From NCBI RefSeq assembly GCF_025148125.1, contig NZ_CP102267.1:3110501-3174500 (forward strand): DNA of 64,000 nucleotides. Direction: 5' to 3'. The position numbers and the translations under genes are program-made. Source of the stretch: Blautia wexlerae DSM 19850 (GTDB lineage: Bacteria > Bacillota > Clostridia > Lachnospirales > Lachnospiraceae). Position 1 is the stretch's first letter. Each line of letters opens with the position of its first letter. Below the pieces are notes generated by a model, which saw nothing but the letters and a program-made list of their open reading frames with translations, did not search any database and was not told where the DNA came from. This document shows positions 33,320 through 42,888 of this stretch, one piece after another.

Positions 33320-34369
33320 TCAAAACAAGTCATTAATCACTTCCTGTACTGTCTGCAAACGCTCTGCTTTCCATGCTTTTGCACCACAGAAAATAAGTCC
33401 CTCATCTACATTCCCTTTTACTGCATTGATCAGTCCGTCAGTAATACAGTAAGGTATTTCTTTGGGGCTGCATTTTACAAGACATCCATGACAGGGACTG
33501 TGTGAAATCTGTTCGCCGTTCATGACACGGGTCATGAATTTGTTCATAATGGCACGACCTGGCATTCCTACCGGGCTTTTTACAATGGCAATGTCGGATT
33601 CTTTTGCTTTTAAATGAGCTTCTTTATAGCGGATGTCTGCATCACATTCTTCCGTTGTAATAAAACGGGTAGCTACCTGAATGCCGTCAGCACCCAGATT
33701 ATCCACTTTTTGGACATCCTCTCTGTTATAGATACCACCGGCTACGATCACTGGGATTTCTGTCTCATATTTCTCTGCGTAGCTTTTTACTGTTGCGATG
33801 ATTTTCTTTATTTCTTCACTGTAGGATTCTTCAGTATATTTCTCCAGTTCTTCTTTATGAAAGCCAAGGTGTCCGCCTGCCTGAGGACCTTCGATCACTA
33901 CCAGATCTGCAGTTCTTTTGTATTTTCTGTCCCAGTATTTCAGGATTACTTTTGCGGATTTGTCTGTAGATACGATGGGCGCAATCTTTGTCAGACTTCC
34001 TTTTACCAGTTCCGGAAGCTCTGTGGGAAGTCCCGCACCGGAAATAATGATGTCTGCGCCGGCTTTTACTGCAGCCTTTACGTGAGATGCATATTCCTTC
34101 AGTGCAACCATAATATTGTATCCTATAATTCCGTCTTCGGAAATCATACGGGCTTTTTTCATTTCACCGGCAATGGCACGTTCGTTGGCTGCTGCCGGAT
34201 TTCTGTCGAAATCTTCTTCCCTGTAGCCGATCTGTGCAGTGGAAATAATACCAACTCCTCCTGCTTTCGCAACAGAACCTGCAAGTCTGCCAAGACTGAT
34301 CCCAACTCCCATTCCCCCCTGGATCAATGGAACTCTTGTGATTTTATCTCCTATTTTGAAATTCTTCAT
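33320..34369 (-). CDS. Nitronate monooxygenase-like flavoprotein
   Basis: A 349-aa FMN-binding TIM barrel of the nitropropane-dioxygenase/FabK superfamily. The motifs are PLIQGGMGVGISLGRLAGSVAKAGGVG, ISGAGLPTELPE, IEGPQAGGHLGF, VIVAGGIYN and DGIQVATRFITTEECD. A cysteine-containing tail (CHGCLVKCSPKEIPYC) is typical of clostridial versions. It may detoxify nitronates or act as enoyl-ACP reductase; no acyl-carrier gene is adjacent. Monocistronic, with CAGGAGAAG before the ATG. Confidence 0.85.
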   Translation of the reverse strand: MKNFKIGDKITRVPLIQGGMGVGISLGRLAGSVAKAGGVGIISTAQIGYREEDFDRNPAAANERAIAGEMKKARMISEDGIIGYNIMVALKEYASHVKAAVKAGADIIISGAGLPTELPELVKGSLTKIAPIVSTDKSAKVILKYWDRKYKRTADLVVIEGPQAGGHLGFHKEELEKYTEESYSEEIKKIIATVKSYAEKYETEIPVIVAGGIYNREDVQKVDNLGADGIQVATRFITTEECDADIRYKEAHLKAKESDIAIVKSPVGMPGRAIMNKFMTRVMNGEQISHSPCHGCLVKCSPKEIPYCITDGLINAVKGNVDEGLIFCGAKAWKAERLQTVQEVINDLF

Positions 34370-34498
34370 TGTGATTCTTCTCCTGTTATTTTGTTTGTAT
34401 TTTAAATATTTTGATATTCAAAGTATATCACAATATTCATTCTTGTCAAGCGAAACCAGTTTATATAGTTTTTAATACTATATAAGTCCACAGATTTT

Positions 34499-34549
34499 GA
34501 CAAAAAATCCGCTGATACGATCAACTTGTGTAATCATATCGGCGGATTT
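34499..34549 (-). terminator. Terminator of the histidine kinase operon
   Basis: On the minus strand AAATCCGCCGATATGAT pairs with ATCGTATCAGCGGATTT, followed by TTTTTTGTC. It lies just after the stop of the kinase at 34553. Confidence 0.75.
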
Positions 34550-34552
34550 ATT

Positions 34553-36613
34553 CTATCTGATATATTTTGCCATCACCGGTAAAAGTACCTTCATATCAAT
34601 TGGTTTTGCCACATGATCATTCATTCCGGTCGATATCGCCTTTTGTCTGTCCTCTGCAAAGGCGTTTGCTGTCATTGCTATAATGGGTATGGAAGCTTTC
34701 TCCTCATCTTTCATTCTGCGTATCCTGGCTGTAGCGTCATATCCATCCATCACCGGCATCTGAATATCCATAAGAATCATATCATAATATCCGGAAGCTG
34801 CTTTCTCCAGCTTATCCAGACAGTCAGCTCCATCCATTGCGCGGTCTGCAATAATCTTTTGTTCCGCAAGCAGTTCTATCGCAATTTCTGCATTCAGATC
34901 ATTATCTTCTGCAAGAAGAATACGTTTTCCTTCCATCCTCTTTAATGCATCCGGCTGTTCAGATATCTGATTCCTGTATACATCCTCTTCTGATGCTGTA
35001 TCAAAAGAAATATCTACAGTGAATTTTGTCCCGGCACCCTGCGTACTTTCTACCCGGATACTTCCTCCCATCAACTCGATCATGGATTTTACAATAGGAA
35101 GACCCAGTCCTGTACCAGCGACCTTGTTCTCTGTGGTTGTATGCTCTCTGGAAAATTCTTCAAAGATATGTGGAAGATATTCCTCGCTCATGCCAATGCC
35201 TGTATCTTCACAGGTAAAAATAAGCCGGGCTTTCCGGGGATCCTCTGAATCCTTCTCATATATCTTTACATGAACCCCATGCCCATCTGACGTATACTTT
35301 ATCGCATTGCTGATGATGTTCAGCATTATCTCCTGAAGTTTCACCCTGTCACAAAGGATAAAGGTATGATATACATCCAAATCTACCGAATACTGCAGGT
35401 TCTTCTTCCTTACATCTTCCTCAAATACTGTGTTTACCGTATGAAATAATGTGTTTATATCCTCTGCTTTCAGCTGCAGAGCTGTAGTGCCGCTTTCAAT
35501 ACGGGCTATCTCCAGGATCTGGTTAATAATCGTCATCAGCAGATTTCCGGAAGAACAGATCTTTCCCAGATATTCTTTTGCCTTTTCCTCGTTTTGAAGG
35601 TTCTTTTCCAGTAATCCGGAAAAACCTATGATCGCATTCATTGGCGTCCGGATATCATGGCTCATATTAAACAGAAATCGTGTTTTTGCTTCATTGGCAC
35701 TTTTCGCCAGTTCTGCCGCTTTCTCAAGCTCAGCAGCATATTGTTTTTCTCTGTGTTTTTTGCTGGATATCTGATAAAAAACCATAGCGATCAGCAACGA
35801 GAATATATAAGAAGCAATTATGGAAAGAATCCATTGAGAAACCGGAGTCCACCCATTGGAAGGCGCAATATCAAAATACCATGTGTTATTCGGGATCTCA
35901 CATTCTATCGTCAGGCTGTTTTCCGGCATATCATCCTGACTCTGGGCAAGAATAACCTTATCTCCACTGCTTCTGTCATAAGATCAGATCTTATAACTGA
36001 AATCTGCCTCACTTAAAGATTTCAGATTTATATCACTCATGAAACGATCCCAGTCAATTACCTGGAGTACAAATCCCCAGAAACTACTCTCTCCGAAATT
36101 ATCGGTTCGATAAACCGGTTTAAAAAGTAATGCTCCTGTTCCTCCCTGCTTTAACTGATAGGGACCGCCAAGTGTATATTCCCCGGTTTCCTTAGCCAGA
36201 ACTGCATCTTTTTTCCGTTCGTGTTCCCTCAGAACATCCAGTCCAAGAGCCTCTGAATTTCCCTGCATAGGATAGATTTCGGTTATGATCCCTTCCGGTG
36301 CCAGCTCAAACGCCTTTACCACACCTTCCTCATTAGGAATCTTTTCTGCCAGTTCTGAAAAAGTGTTTTCATCCATATCCGATCCATCAATGATATAATT
36401 TCCCAGAAAATCAGAAATCATTATATAATTTTCCAGCTTTGCCTTGACTCTCCTTATCGTGCTTTGTGCCATATAAGTTCCCGATGCTTTTTTTTCCTTT
36501 TCCTGATATCGGAGCATCTGACTACACGCAAAAAATGCGATCAGGAAAGAGAGAAGTCCTATAATATAGCAGTATTTTTTAATATGTTTAGCAGCTGTAC
36601 TATTTATTTTCAT
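34553..36613 (-). pseudogene. CHASE-hybrid histidine kinase, broken by in-frame TGA
   Basis: One frame from ATG 36613 to 34553 (about 686 codons) with a single TGA at 35984-35986. Order: membrane segment (~15-33), extracellular CHASE-like domain to ~residue 265, second membrane segment, HisKA (FLFNMSHDIRTPMNAIIGF), HATPase (EDTGIGMSEEYLPHIFEEFS, GTGLGLPIVKSM) and a receiver (ILLAEDNDLNAEIA, MDIQMPVMDGYDA). The stop replaces what is probably Trp (KI-stop-SYDR). The two halves are otherwise intact, so it may be a recent mutation or a sequencing error. It lies just downstream of a second hybrid kinase. Confidence 0.85.
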
Positions 36614-36649
36614 TGAATTTTCCTCGTTATGTTTTCTTCCAACTGTTTT

Positions 36650-39313
36650 TCATCGGGCTGTGCAATAAAATCGAATGGTATCTATCACTTTCTCCATTTG
36701 AAGGGGTTTTGAAAAATGTTCGTTCATTCCTGCTGCTTTACTCTGTGCAATATCATCCAGAAAGGCATTGGCTGTCATAGCAAAAATGGGGATAGATTTC
36801 GCATCCTCTCGATCCATTTTTCTGATTCTGCGGGTAGCTTCCAGACCTCCCATTTGTGGCATCATCAGATCCATCAGAATCACATCAAAGTATCCGGGCT
36901 CTGAATCCTCAAAGATTTCTACGGCTTCCCGTCCATTCCATGCCTTTGTCACTATCATTTTTTCTTCTTTCAGCAGAAACTCAGCAATTTCCATATTCAG
37001 CTCATTGTCTTCCACCAGCAGAACCTGAATTCCCTCTACTGAACAGTTCTGATACATATGAGATTTCTTTTCCGGTTCCTCAGCAGAGATTTCAAAAGAA
37101 ATATGAAGAATAAATTTGGTTCCTTTTCCCTGTATGCTCTCAAAGAAAAGAGTTCCTCCCTGCAGTTCTATCAGTTTTCTGGCAATGGCAAGTCCCAGAC
37201 CAGTACCTGCATATTTTGTTCTGGCTGACTGTCCTTCCTGGGCAAAAGGCTCAAATGCCCTTTTCTGAAATTCCTCACTCATGCCGATCCCGGTATCTGT
37301 ACAGGTCAGTTCATATTCCGCAATGGTATCCGTATAGGAAATCTCACGACAGGTAACTGTCACAGAACCGCCATCATGATTATATTTTACTGCATTGCTG
37401 CCGATATTCATCAATATCTGCTGGAAATGTACCGGACTTCCTATCAGCTGTGTATGGATGATTTCTCCAGCTTCTACATAATAATTGACACCAGCTTCAT
37501 TTGCCTGCATCCTGATGATTTCATTCGTATTATGCAAAAGTTCCAGCAGATTAAAGTGCTTTCTCTCAAGCTGTATATTGCCGGATTCCAGCTTATTCAT
37601 ATCCAGCACATCATTGACAAGATTTAAAAGATAACTGGAAGCAGTCCTGATTCTGGTACGTGCTTCCTGCTGAAGCTCCAGATCATCCGGATAACGGTCC
37701 GCAATATCCACACAGCCCTGGATCCCGTTGATCGGTGTACGAACATCATGGCTCATTCTCCTCAGGAAATCTGTCTTTGCCAGATTGGCTTTCTCTGCCT
37801 CCTGAGCGGTTCTTCTCAGTTCTTCCCGGCTCTCCAGCTCAGATATTTTCTGGTCATTAATATCTCTCGTCACATAGAGAACATTAGTCACTTCCCCTGC
37901 TTCATTTCGAAGCTTTACAATAAATCTTGCCTGATACCAGACTCCGGTTATGGCTCTGTATTCTGTGGAAACATCCTCTCTGTTCTTCAGACGCTCTGCC
38001 AGAGTGGAAACATCCAGAAATTCTCTCATTCTTTCCTGAAATTCGGGGGCTATGAATTTTTCTCTGGCTTTTGTAAACTTAACAGAAGTCTTTCCACTTC
38101 TGCCGGTCAGACGGTGCATGGATTCCTGGCTGGAAATCTCCTCACAGGTATCATGGATCAGATCCATCCGGTAAATGATCCGGTACATTTTACTGATTGC
38201 AGAGATAATCTCATTATTCATTTTCAGATCAGCCATAGTCGCTTCCATCTGCTGCTTCTTTTTCATATCCTCCTGCACAATATCATCAATATAGCGAAAT
38301 CCCATAATGATCTTATAATCATCCCTGTTGCCTGTCTCCAGGCGGATCACCTGTAATTCAAAATACTCATGTCCGGCATGGTTTTTCACTGACTGATAAC
38401 GATACGCAAAACGCTTGTGATTCCGCAGATACTCTATGAGAGCGTGACGTTCCATCTTCCGGAGGAAATCCGATGCTGATTCCCGGATCACATAATGGTC
38501 ATAATAATATCTGATTCTGGAGGTATAGCCGGATTCCAGCTCTGTCATCCCATCAATCTCTGCCCAATTAGAATGCATGCTCTGTTTGATCGGTTCCAGA
38601 GTATCATTTGCCAGATCACATAAATAAAATGAGGTATAATCTACACAGAGAGCTTCCAGGATATGCTTCTCCTTCTGAAGTTCCTCCAGATTGCTCTCCA
38701 GTGTTTTCTGCTTTTCCTCAAGCATCCTGAACATACGCAGATTATTCAGGGTACTGGCAAGATGTCCGCCTGCATTGGAAAGAAGCGATATGGAAACACC
38801 GGGATTAACCAGATCCGGATTATCCAGACCGATAAAACCGCTCAACTGCGTATTTGCAAACAAAGGTAAAACCAGCAGAGAATGAATATCCTGAACCTTC
38901 AGGATGTCATATTCCGAAGGCATAGTTTCACATATTTTCTCCAGATCATGAATAATTATAGTTTCTCCACGAAGAAATTTCTCATGCCACACCGGCATAC
39001 TATCGGCAGAAATACGAATCAGATTGTCAATCTGGGGGACGATCCCCTCTCTGCACCATTCGAAGGTATTGCTGTAATAATCCTGTTTTTCAGACATCAG
39101 TTCAAAAATATATACTCTGTCTGCATCTGTATATTCACCGGTGTATTGAAGCAATGCAGGAATACAGTCCTTCACTTCTTTTTCATCTGATGCCTGATTG
39201 ATGTCTGATATCAGAGACAGGATCTGATTCAGCAGTTCCAGCTTTTTGTTGAATTGTCTGTAGTTGATCTCATGTTCTTCACTCTTATTATCGTTTGCCT
39301 TAAACTTTTTCAT
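36650..39313 (-). CDS. GAF-containing hybrid histidine kinase/response regulator
   Basis: An 887-aa cytoplasmic sensor. Order: coiled start, GAF domain (~20-185, DADRVYIFELM...SGFIGLDNPD), a PAS-like middle (~210-370), a second PAS (~380-510), HisKA (FLRRMSHDVRTPINGIQG), HATPase (CTDTGIGMSEEF, GTGLGLAIARKLI) and a receiver with phospho-Asp in VILMDLMMPQMGG. ATG 39313 has GGGAG upstream. No Hpt domain or output domain is present, so the target is unknown. It precedes the broken CHASE kinase by 36 bases. Confidence 0.9.
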   Translation of the reverse strand: MKKFKANDNKSEEHEINYRQFNKKLELLNQILSLISDINQASDEKEVKDCIPALLQYTGEYTDADRVYIFELMSEKQDYYSNTFEWCREGIVPQIDNLIRISADSMPVWHEKFLRGETIIIHDLEKICETMPSEYDILKVQDIHSLLVLPLFANTQLSGFIGLDNPDLVNPGVSISLLSNAGGHLASTLNNLRMFRMLEEKQKTLESNLEELQKEKHILEALCVDYTSFYLCDLANDTLEPIKQSMHSNWAEIDGMTELESGYTSRIRYYYDHYVIRESASDFLRKMERHALIEYLRNHKRFAYRYQSVKNHAGHEYFELQVIRLETGNRDDYKIIMGFRYIDDIVQEDMKKKQQMEATMADLKMNNEIISAISKMYRIIYRMDLIHDTCEEISSQESMHRLTGRSGKTSVKFTKAREKFIAPEFQERMREFLDVSTLAERLKNREDVSTEYRAITGVWYQARFIVKLRNEAGEVTNVLYVTRDINDQKISELESREELRRTAQEAEKANLAKTDFLRRMSHDVRTPINGIQGCVDIADRYPDDLELQQEARTRIRTASSYLLNLVNDVLDMNKLESGNIQLERKHFNLLELLHNTNEIIRMQANEAGVNYYVEAGEIIHTQLIGSPVHFQQILMNIGSNAVKYNHDGGSVTVTCREISYTDTIAEYELTCTDTGIGMSEEFQKRAFEPFAQEGQSARTKYAGTGLGLAIARKLIELQGGTLFFESIQGKGTKFILHISFEISAEEPEKKSHMYQNCSVEGIQVLLVEDNELNMEIAEFLLKEEKMIVTKAWNGREAVEIFEDSEPGYFDVILMDLMMPQMGGLEATRRIRKMDREDAKSIPIFAMTANAFLDDIAQSKAAGMNEHFSKPLQMEKVIDTIRFYCTAR

Positions 39314-39360
39314 ATAATCTCCCAACACTTATATAGAAAATACTACCGCATTAATTCCTG

Positions 39361-39402
39361 AAAACAAAAAAGAACAGTCGATACATATGTTCGAACTGTT
39401 CT
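39361..39402 (-). terminator. Rho-independent terminator
   Basis: On the minus strand AGAACAGT(TCG)...(CGA)ACTGTTCT is followed by TTTTTGTTTT. It ends a short minus-strand transcription unit starting near 39567. Confidence 0.75.
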
Positions 39403-39403
39403 C

Positions 39404-39460
39404 CTACTTCTGAAGTCCATACAGCATTGACATTACTGTTTCCTGCTCATTTGTACTCAT
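39404..39460 (-). CDS. Possible 18-aa leader peptide
   Basis: ATG 39460 reads MSTNEQETVMSMLYGLQK and stops one base before the terminator stem. It overlaps the 35-aa frame by 14 bases. Too short to judge by composition; listed because it fills a unit with its own promoter and terminator. Confidence 0.3.
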   Translation of the reverse strand: MSTNEQETVMSMLYGLQK

Positions 39461-39554
39461 ACCGTTCCGTATCCATAAAACTTCCCTTTAAGCCATTAGA
39501 GGAAGTATATTTGCAAATATCATTTAAAGATACTTTCGTTTCTGCAAAAGTCAT
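39447..39554 (-). CDS. Possible 35-aa small protein
   Basis: ATG 39554, 13 bases after the predicted start of transcription, reads MTFAETKVSLNDICKYTSSN and ends ...GSFMDTERYEYK. The ribosome site is weak (AAAGTGAT). No homology recognised. The unit could instead be a small regulatory RNA. Confidence 0.35.
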   Translation of the reverse strand: MTFAETKVSLNDICKYTSSNGLKGSFMDTERYEYK

Positions 39555-39573
39555 TTTCGCTTATATCACTTTC

Positions 39574-39602
39574 ATAATATCACAGACAGCTACGTTTGTC
39601 AC
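39574..39602 (-). promoter_or_regulatory. Sigma-A-type promoter of a short transcript
   Basis: Minus strand GTGACA (39597-39602), 17 bases, TATTAT (39574-39579). It lies in the otherwise gene-free 39314-39693 interval, which holds this unit of about 205 bases and no conventional gene. Confidence 0.5.
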
Positions 39603-39693
39603 ACGAAAGTTTAATCGAATCAAGTAAGTCCCCTGCGGAGGTTGCAAATATCCGCTTGACATAACTGTAATACACAATTTTTCATAATGGATA

Positions 39694-40386
39694 TCACATT
39701 TTTATTTCAGAATCCGAATTATTACAAACAGTTAATTCAAAATGATTTCTATTTGTTTTTATATAACCTTCTTTCTGTAACTTTGATATCTCCGTAGACA
39801 TTGCCGCACGGTCAATGCACAGATAATCTGCCAACTGCTGCCGGTCAAAGGGAATATCAAAGGATAACGATGAATGTCTGATAGACTCTGCCGACAGATA
39901 GGACAATAGTTTGTCCCTTGTCGTTCGCTTGCCCACATGTGTGATTTTGTCGTTCAGGATCAGTATCTTATTTGCCAGAACGCTAACCAGGTTGCGGATC
40001 AGCTTCTGATGGTGTTCGCATGCAGTCGGGCAGGAAATCAGAAGTCTTTGGACATTTAGCAGAATAATCTCACAATCTGTATCTGCCACCACACTGACAT
40101 TCAGAACAGCTCCCGGGCTTGCTGCATATGGCTCACCAAAGAAATCACCGGTATGACATTTCGACAGAATATTCCGATGCCCCCAAAGGTCTTCCTGAAT
40201 AACAAGAACACAGCCAGACACCACAAGTCCCATTACCTCGGTAGAATCTCCTGCTCTGAAAATATAAGAATCTCGTTTTTGGGAAACTGTTGTTGCTTTT
40301 ACACAATGCAGTATAGATAATATCTCGTTATCAGTAAGGCCTGTAAAGAATGGACTGTTTTTTAGAATGGGTAAATATTTTTTCAA
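39694..40386 (-). CDS. Crp/Fnr-family regulator beside hcp
   Basis: A 230-aa regulator with an N-terminal cyclic-nucleotide-binding-like domain (SYIFRAGDSTEVMGLVVSGCVLVIQEDLWGHRNILS...GDFFGEPYA) and a C-terminal winged helix (FDRQQLADYLCIDRAAMSTEISKLQKEG). TTG at 40386 is preferred: AAGGAGG lies 7 bases upstream and relatives begin MKKYLPILK. ATG 40392 is too close to the ribosome site. It is divergent from the ferredoxin-hcp genes and probably senses nitric oxide or redox state like HcpR. Confidence 0.88.
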   Translation of the reverse strand: MKKYLPILKNSPFFTGLTDNEILSILHCVKATTVSQKRDSYIFRAGDSTEVMGLVVSGCVLVIQEDLWGHRNILSKCHTGDFFGEPYAASPGAVLNVSVVADTDCEIILLNVQRLLISCPTACEHHQKLIRNLVSVLANKILILNDKITHVGKRTTRDKLLSYLSAESIRHSSLSFDIPFDRQQLADYLCIDRAAMSTEISKLQKEGYIKTNRNHFELTVCNNSDSEIKM

Positions 40387-40399
40387 AATCATTCCTCCT

Positions 40400-40442
40400 T
40401 GTTGGAAATCAAACATACAAGTTGTATTTATCATACTATAAT
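40400..40442 (+). promoter_or_regulatory. Promoter and operators of ferredoxin-hcp
   Basis: TATAAT at 40437-40442 without a good -35 box. TGTT-N8-AACA at 40400-40415 is centred at 40407.5, which is -41.5 if transcription begins at 40449. A perfect palindrome ATACAA-G-TTGTAT lies at 40415-40427. The arrangement suggests activation by a Crp-family protein, probably the divergent one. Confidence 0.5.
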
Positions 40443-40482
40443 GCTGACAGAAACAAAAGTTAAATCTATTGACGGAGGTAAA

Positions 40483-41202
40483 ATGATAAGAAAGATTATT
40501 CGAATCGATAAAGAAAAATGCAATGGCTGCGGCGCCTGTGCAGATGCCTGCCACGAAGGTGCCATTGATATCATTAATGGAAAAGCAGAATTGGTGAGAG
40601 AACATTTCTGTGACGGACTGGGGGATTGCCTCCCGGAATGTCCCACAGGTGCCATTTCCTTTGAGGAACGGGAAGCACCTGAATATGATGAAGAGGCTGT
40701 GAAAGAAGCACAGAAAAAAATATTTGCCCAAAATCAGGCAATAACTGCTCATGCCGGCTGTCCCGGGTCTAAAAGCATGCAGATTCAGCGATCAGAAATA
40801 CCCAAATCAGAAAAACCATCTTCAACCACAGGTCAGGTATCCAATCTTCAGAACTGGCCGGTACAGATTAAGCTGGCACCTGTCAGTGCCCCATATTTTA
40901 ACGGCGCAAAGCTTTTAATCGCAGCCGATTGTACTGCTTACGCTTACGCAGGCTTTCATCAGGATTTTATCCGAAATAAGGTAACATTAATCGGCTGTCC
41001 TAAATTGGATCAGGTGGATTATAGCGAGAAACTGACTGCAATAATCCAAAATAACGATATTCAAAGTGTGACGATTGTAAGAATGGAAGTTCCATGCTGT
41101 GGCGGACTTGAGATGGCAACCAGAAAAGCACTTCAGAATAGTGGAAAATTCATTCCCTGGCAGGTTATAACCATAGGTATTGATGGAAATATTATAGAAT
41201 AA
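40483..41202 (+). CDS. 4Fe-4S ferredoxin-type protein linked to hcp
   Basis: A 239-aa protein. Residues ~10-60 carry two 4Fe-4S motifs, CNGCGACADACHEGAI and CDGLGDCLPECPTGAI. After a linker (PKSEKPSSTTGQ) comes a conserved domain with LIAADCTAYAYAGFHQDFI and MEVPCCGGLEMATRKAL that may hold further cysteine ligands. ATG 40483 follows GGAGG. hcp starts 14 bases after its stop. It likely supplies electrons to the hybrid cluster protein. Confidence 0.88.
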   Translation: MIRKIIRIDKEKCNGCGACADACHEGAIDIINGKAELVREHFCDGLGDCLPECPTGAISFEEREAPEYDEEAVKEAQKKIFAQNQAITAHAGCPGSKSMQIQRSEIPKSEKPSSTTGQVSNLQNWPVQIKLAPVSAPYFNGAKLLIAADCTAYAYAGFHQDFIRNKVTLIGCPKLDQVDYSEKLTAIIQNNDIQSVTIVRMEVPCCGGLEMATRKALQNSGKFIPWQVITIGIDGNIIE

Positions 41203-41216
41203 AGGAGGATACGACA

Positions 41217-42815
41217 ATGGATAAAAAAATGTTTTGTTATCAGTGTGAACAGACAGTGGGATGCACTGGCTGCACAGGAAATGCAGGTGTCTGCGGAAAA
41301 AAGGCAGGCACTGCCAAATTACAGGATGAGCTGACAGGTGCGTTGATCGGTCTGGCAAGGGCTGTCGATAGCGCAGCAGCTATTTCCAAAAGTACCAGTC
41401 AGGTCATAATTGAAGGACTGTTTACTACCGTTACAAATGTGAGTTTTGACGATGCAGCAATCGAAAATATGATACAAAAAGTCAGAGCAGAAAAAGAAAG
41501 ACTGGTTCCTGACTGCAGTAAATGTCAGTCACCTTGCGGTAAATCAGACGAATATGACATGCAGCAGCTGTGGAATGCAGATGAAGATATCCGCTCCCTG
41601 AAGTCCCTTATTCTTTTCGGGATTCGCGGAATGGCAGCCTATGCTTATCATGCAAATGTTCTGAATTATGAAGATGCCGAAGTAAACCGTTTCTTCTGCG
41701 AAGCATTATTTAAGATTGGTTATGAAGAAAGTATGGATACACTGCTTCCTACTGTACTGAAAGTAGGGGAAATCAATCTGAAATGTATGGCACTTCTTGA
41801 CAAGGCAAATACCAAAACCTATGGAACACCGGAACCGACTGCAGTTACACTTACCGTAGAAAAAGGACCATTTATTGTAGTAACCGGTCATGATCTGAAG
41901 GATCTGCAGCTTTTACTTGAACAGACAGAAGGAAAAGGAATCAACATCTATACCCACGGTGAAATGCTCCCTGCCCATGCCTATCCACTCTTAAAGAAAT
42001 TCTCTCACTTAAAAGGAAATTTCGGAACTGCATGGCAGAATCAGCAGAAAGAGTTTGATCATCTTCCGGCTCCGATCCTTTACACCACCAACTGTCTGAT
42101 GCCGCCAAAAAGCAGTTATGCTGACAGAGTATTTACAACAGAAGTGGTTGCTTTCCCAGGCGCTGTTCATATCGACGAGAAGAAAGATTTCACACCGGTT
42201 ATTGAAAAAGCACTGGAACTGGGTGGTTACAAAGAAGATCAGACACGCACAGGCATCAACGGCGGTACGAAAGTGACAACCGGTTTCGGGCATGCAGCTA
42301 TTCTTTCCCATGCGAATACTGTAGTAGAAGCAGTAAAATCAGGCGCTATCCGCCATTTCTTCCTGGTTGCCGGCTGTGATGGTGCCAAACCAGGTCGAAA
42401 CTATTATACGGAATTCGTGAAGCAGACACCTTCTGACAGTATTGTTCTCACCCTGGCATGTGGAAAATTCCGTTTCAACGATCTGGATCTGGGAGAAATC
42501 GGTGGTCTGCCAAGACTGATGGATATGGGCCAGTGTAATGATGCTTATGGTGCAATCCAGGTTGCTGTGGCACTTGCGGATGCATTTGGATGTTCTGTAA
42601 ATGAGCTTCCGCTTTCCTTCGTTCTCTCTTGGTATGAACAGAAAGCAGTCTGTATCCTGCTGACACTTTTACACTTAGGTATCAAAAACATCCGTCTTGG
42701 TCCTTCTCTTCCGGCGTTCCTGTCTCCTAATATTCTGAACTATCTGGTAGAAAATTATGGTATTGCACCTATCACCACACCGGAAGAAGATATCAAAGCA
42801 CTGATGAACCAGTAA
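41217..42815 (+). CDS. hcp: Hydroxylamine reductase / hybrid cluster protein
   Basis: A 532-aa enzyme, family-typical length. The N-terminal cubane cysteines are FCYQCEQTVGCTGCTG and CGKK; hybrid-cluster ligands appear in VVTGHDLKDL (His), YTHGEMLPAH (Glu), YTTNCLMPP (Cys), VAGCDGAKPGRNYY (Cys) and LACGKFRFN (Cys). Hcp reduces nitric oxide or hydroxylamine under anaerobic nitrosative stress. It is cotranscribed with the ferredoxin gene. Its last codons and terminator are duplicated at 45148-45247. Confidence 0.95.
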   Translation: MDKKMFCYQCEQTVGCTGCTGNAGVCGKKAGTAKLQDELTGALIGLARAVDSAAAISKSTSQVIIEGLFTTVTNVSFDDAAIENMIQKVRAEKERLVPDCSKCQSPCGKSDEYDMQQLWNADEDIRSLKSLILFGIRGMAAYAYHANVLNYEDAEVNRFFCEALFKIGYEESMDTLLPTVLKVGEINLKCMALLDKANTKTYGTPEPTAVTLTVEKGPFIVVTGHDLKDLQLLLEQTEGKGINIYTHGEMLPAHAYPLLKKFSHLKGNFGTAWQNQQKEFDHLPAPILYTTNCLMPPKSSYADRVFTTEVVAFPGAVHIDEKKDFTPVIEKALELGGYKEDQTRTGINGGTKVTTGFGHAAILSHANTVVEAVKSGAIRHFFLVAGCDGAKPGRNYYTEFVKQTPSDSIVLTLACGKFRFNDLDLGEIGGLPRLMDMGQCNDAYGAIQVAVALADAFGCSVNELPLSFVLSWYEQKAVCILLTLLHLGIKNIRLGPSLPAFLSPNILNYLVENYGIAPITTPEEDIKALMNQ

Positions 42816-42888
42816 AATAAATTTTTCAAAATCTTCGCAAAATTAACAAAGCCGATACAGGATTCAAAAATCCCGCATCGGCTTTATT
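42790..42888 (+). repeat. 99-bp direct repeat, copy 1 (hcp end plus terminator)
   Basis: ATATCAAAGCACTGATGAACC through the hairpin AAGCCGAT...ATCGGCTTT recurs at 45148-45247 with scattered changes. Within it, 42848-42888 is a bidirectional terminator. The copies bracket the AraC-MFS pair, and the AraC stop codon (42884-42886) lies inside this one. Confidence 0.9.

Noticed and set aside
39603..39693. Looked for a terminator directly after the Crp-type gene at 39694
   Set aside because: No stem with a T-run was found; the nearest strong terminator is at 39361-39402.
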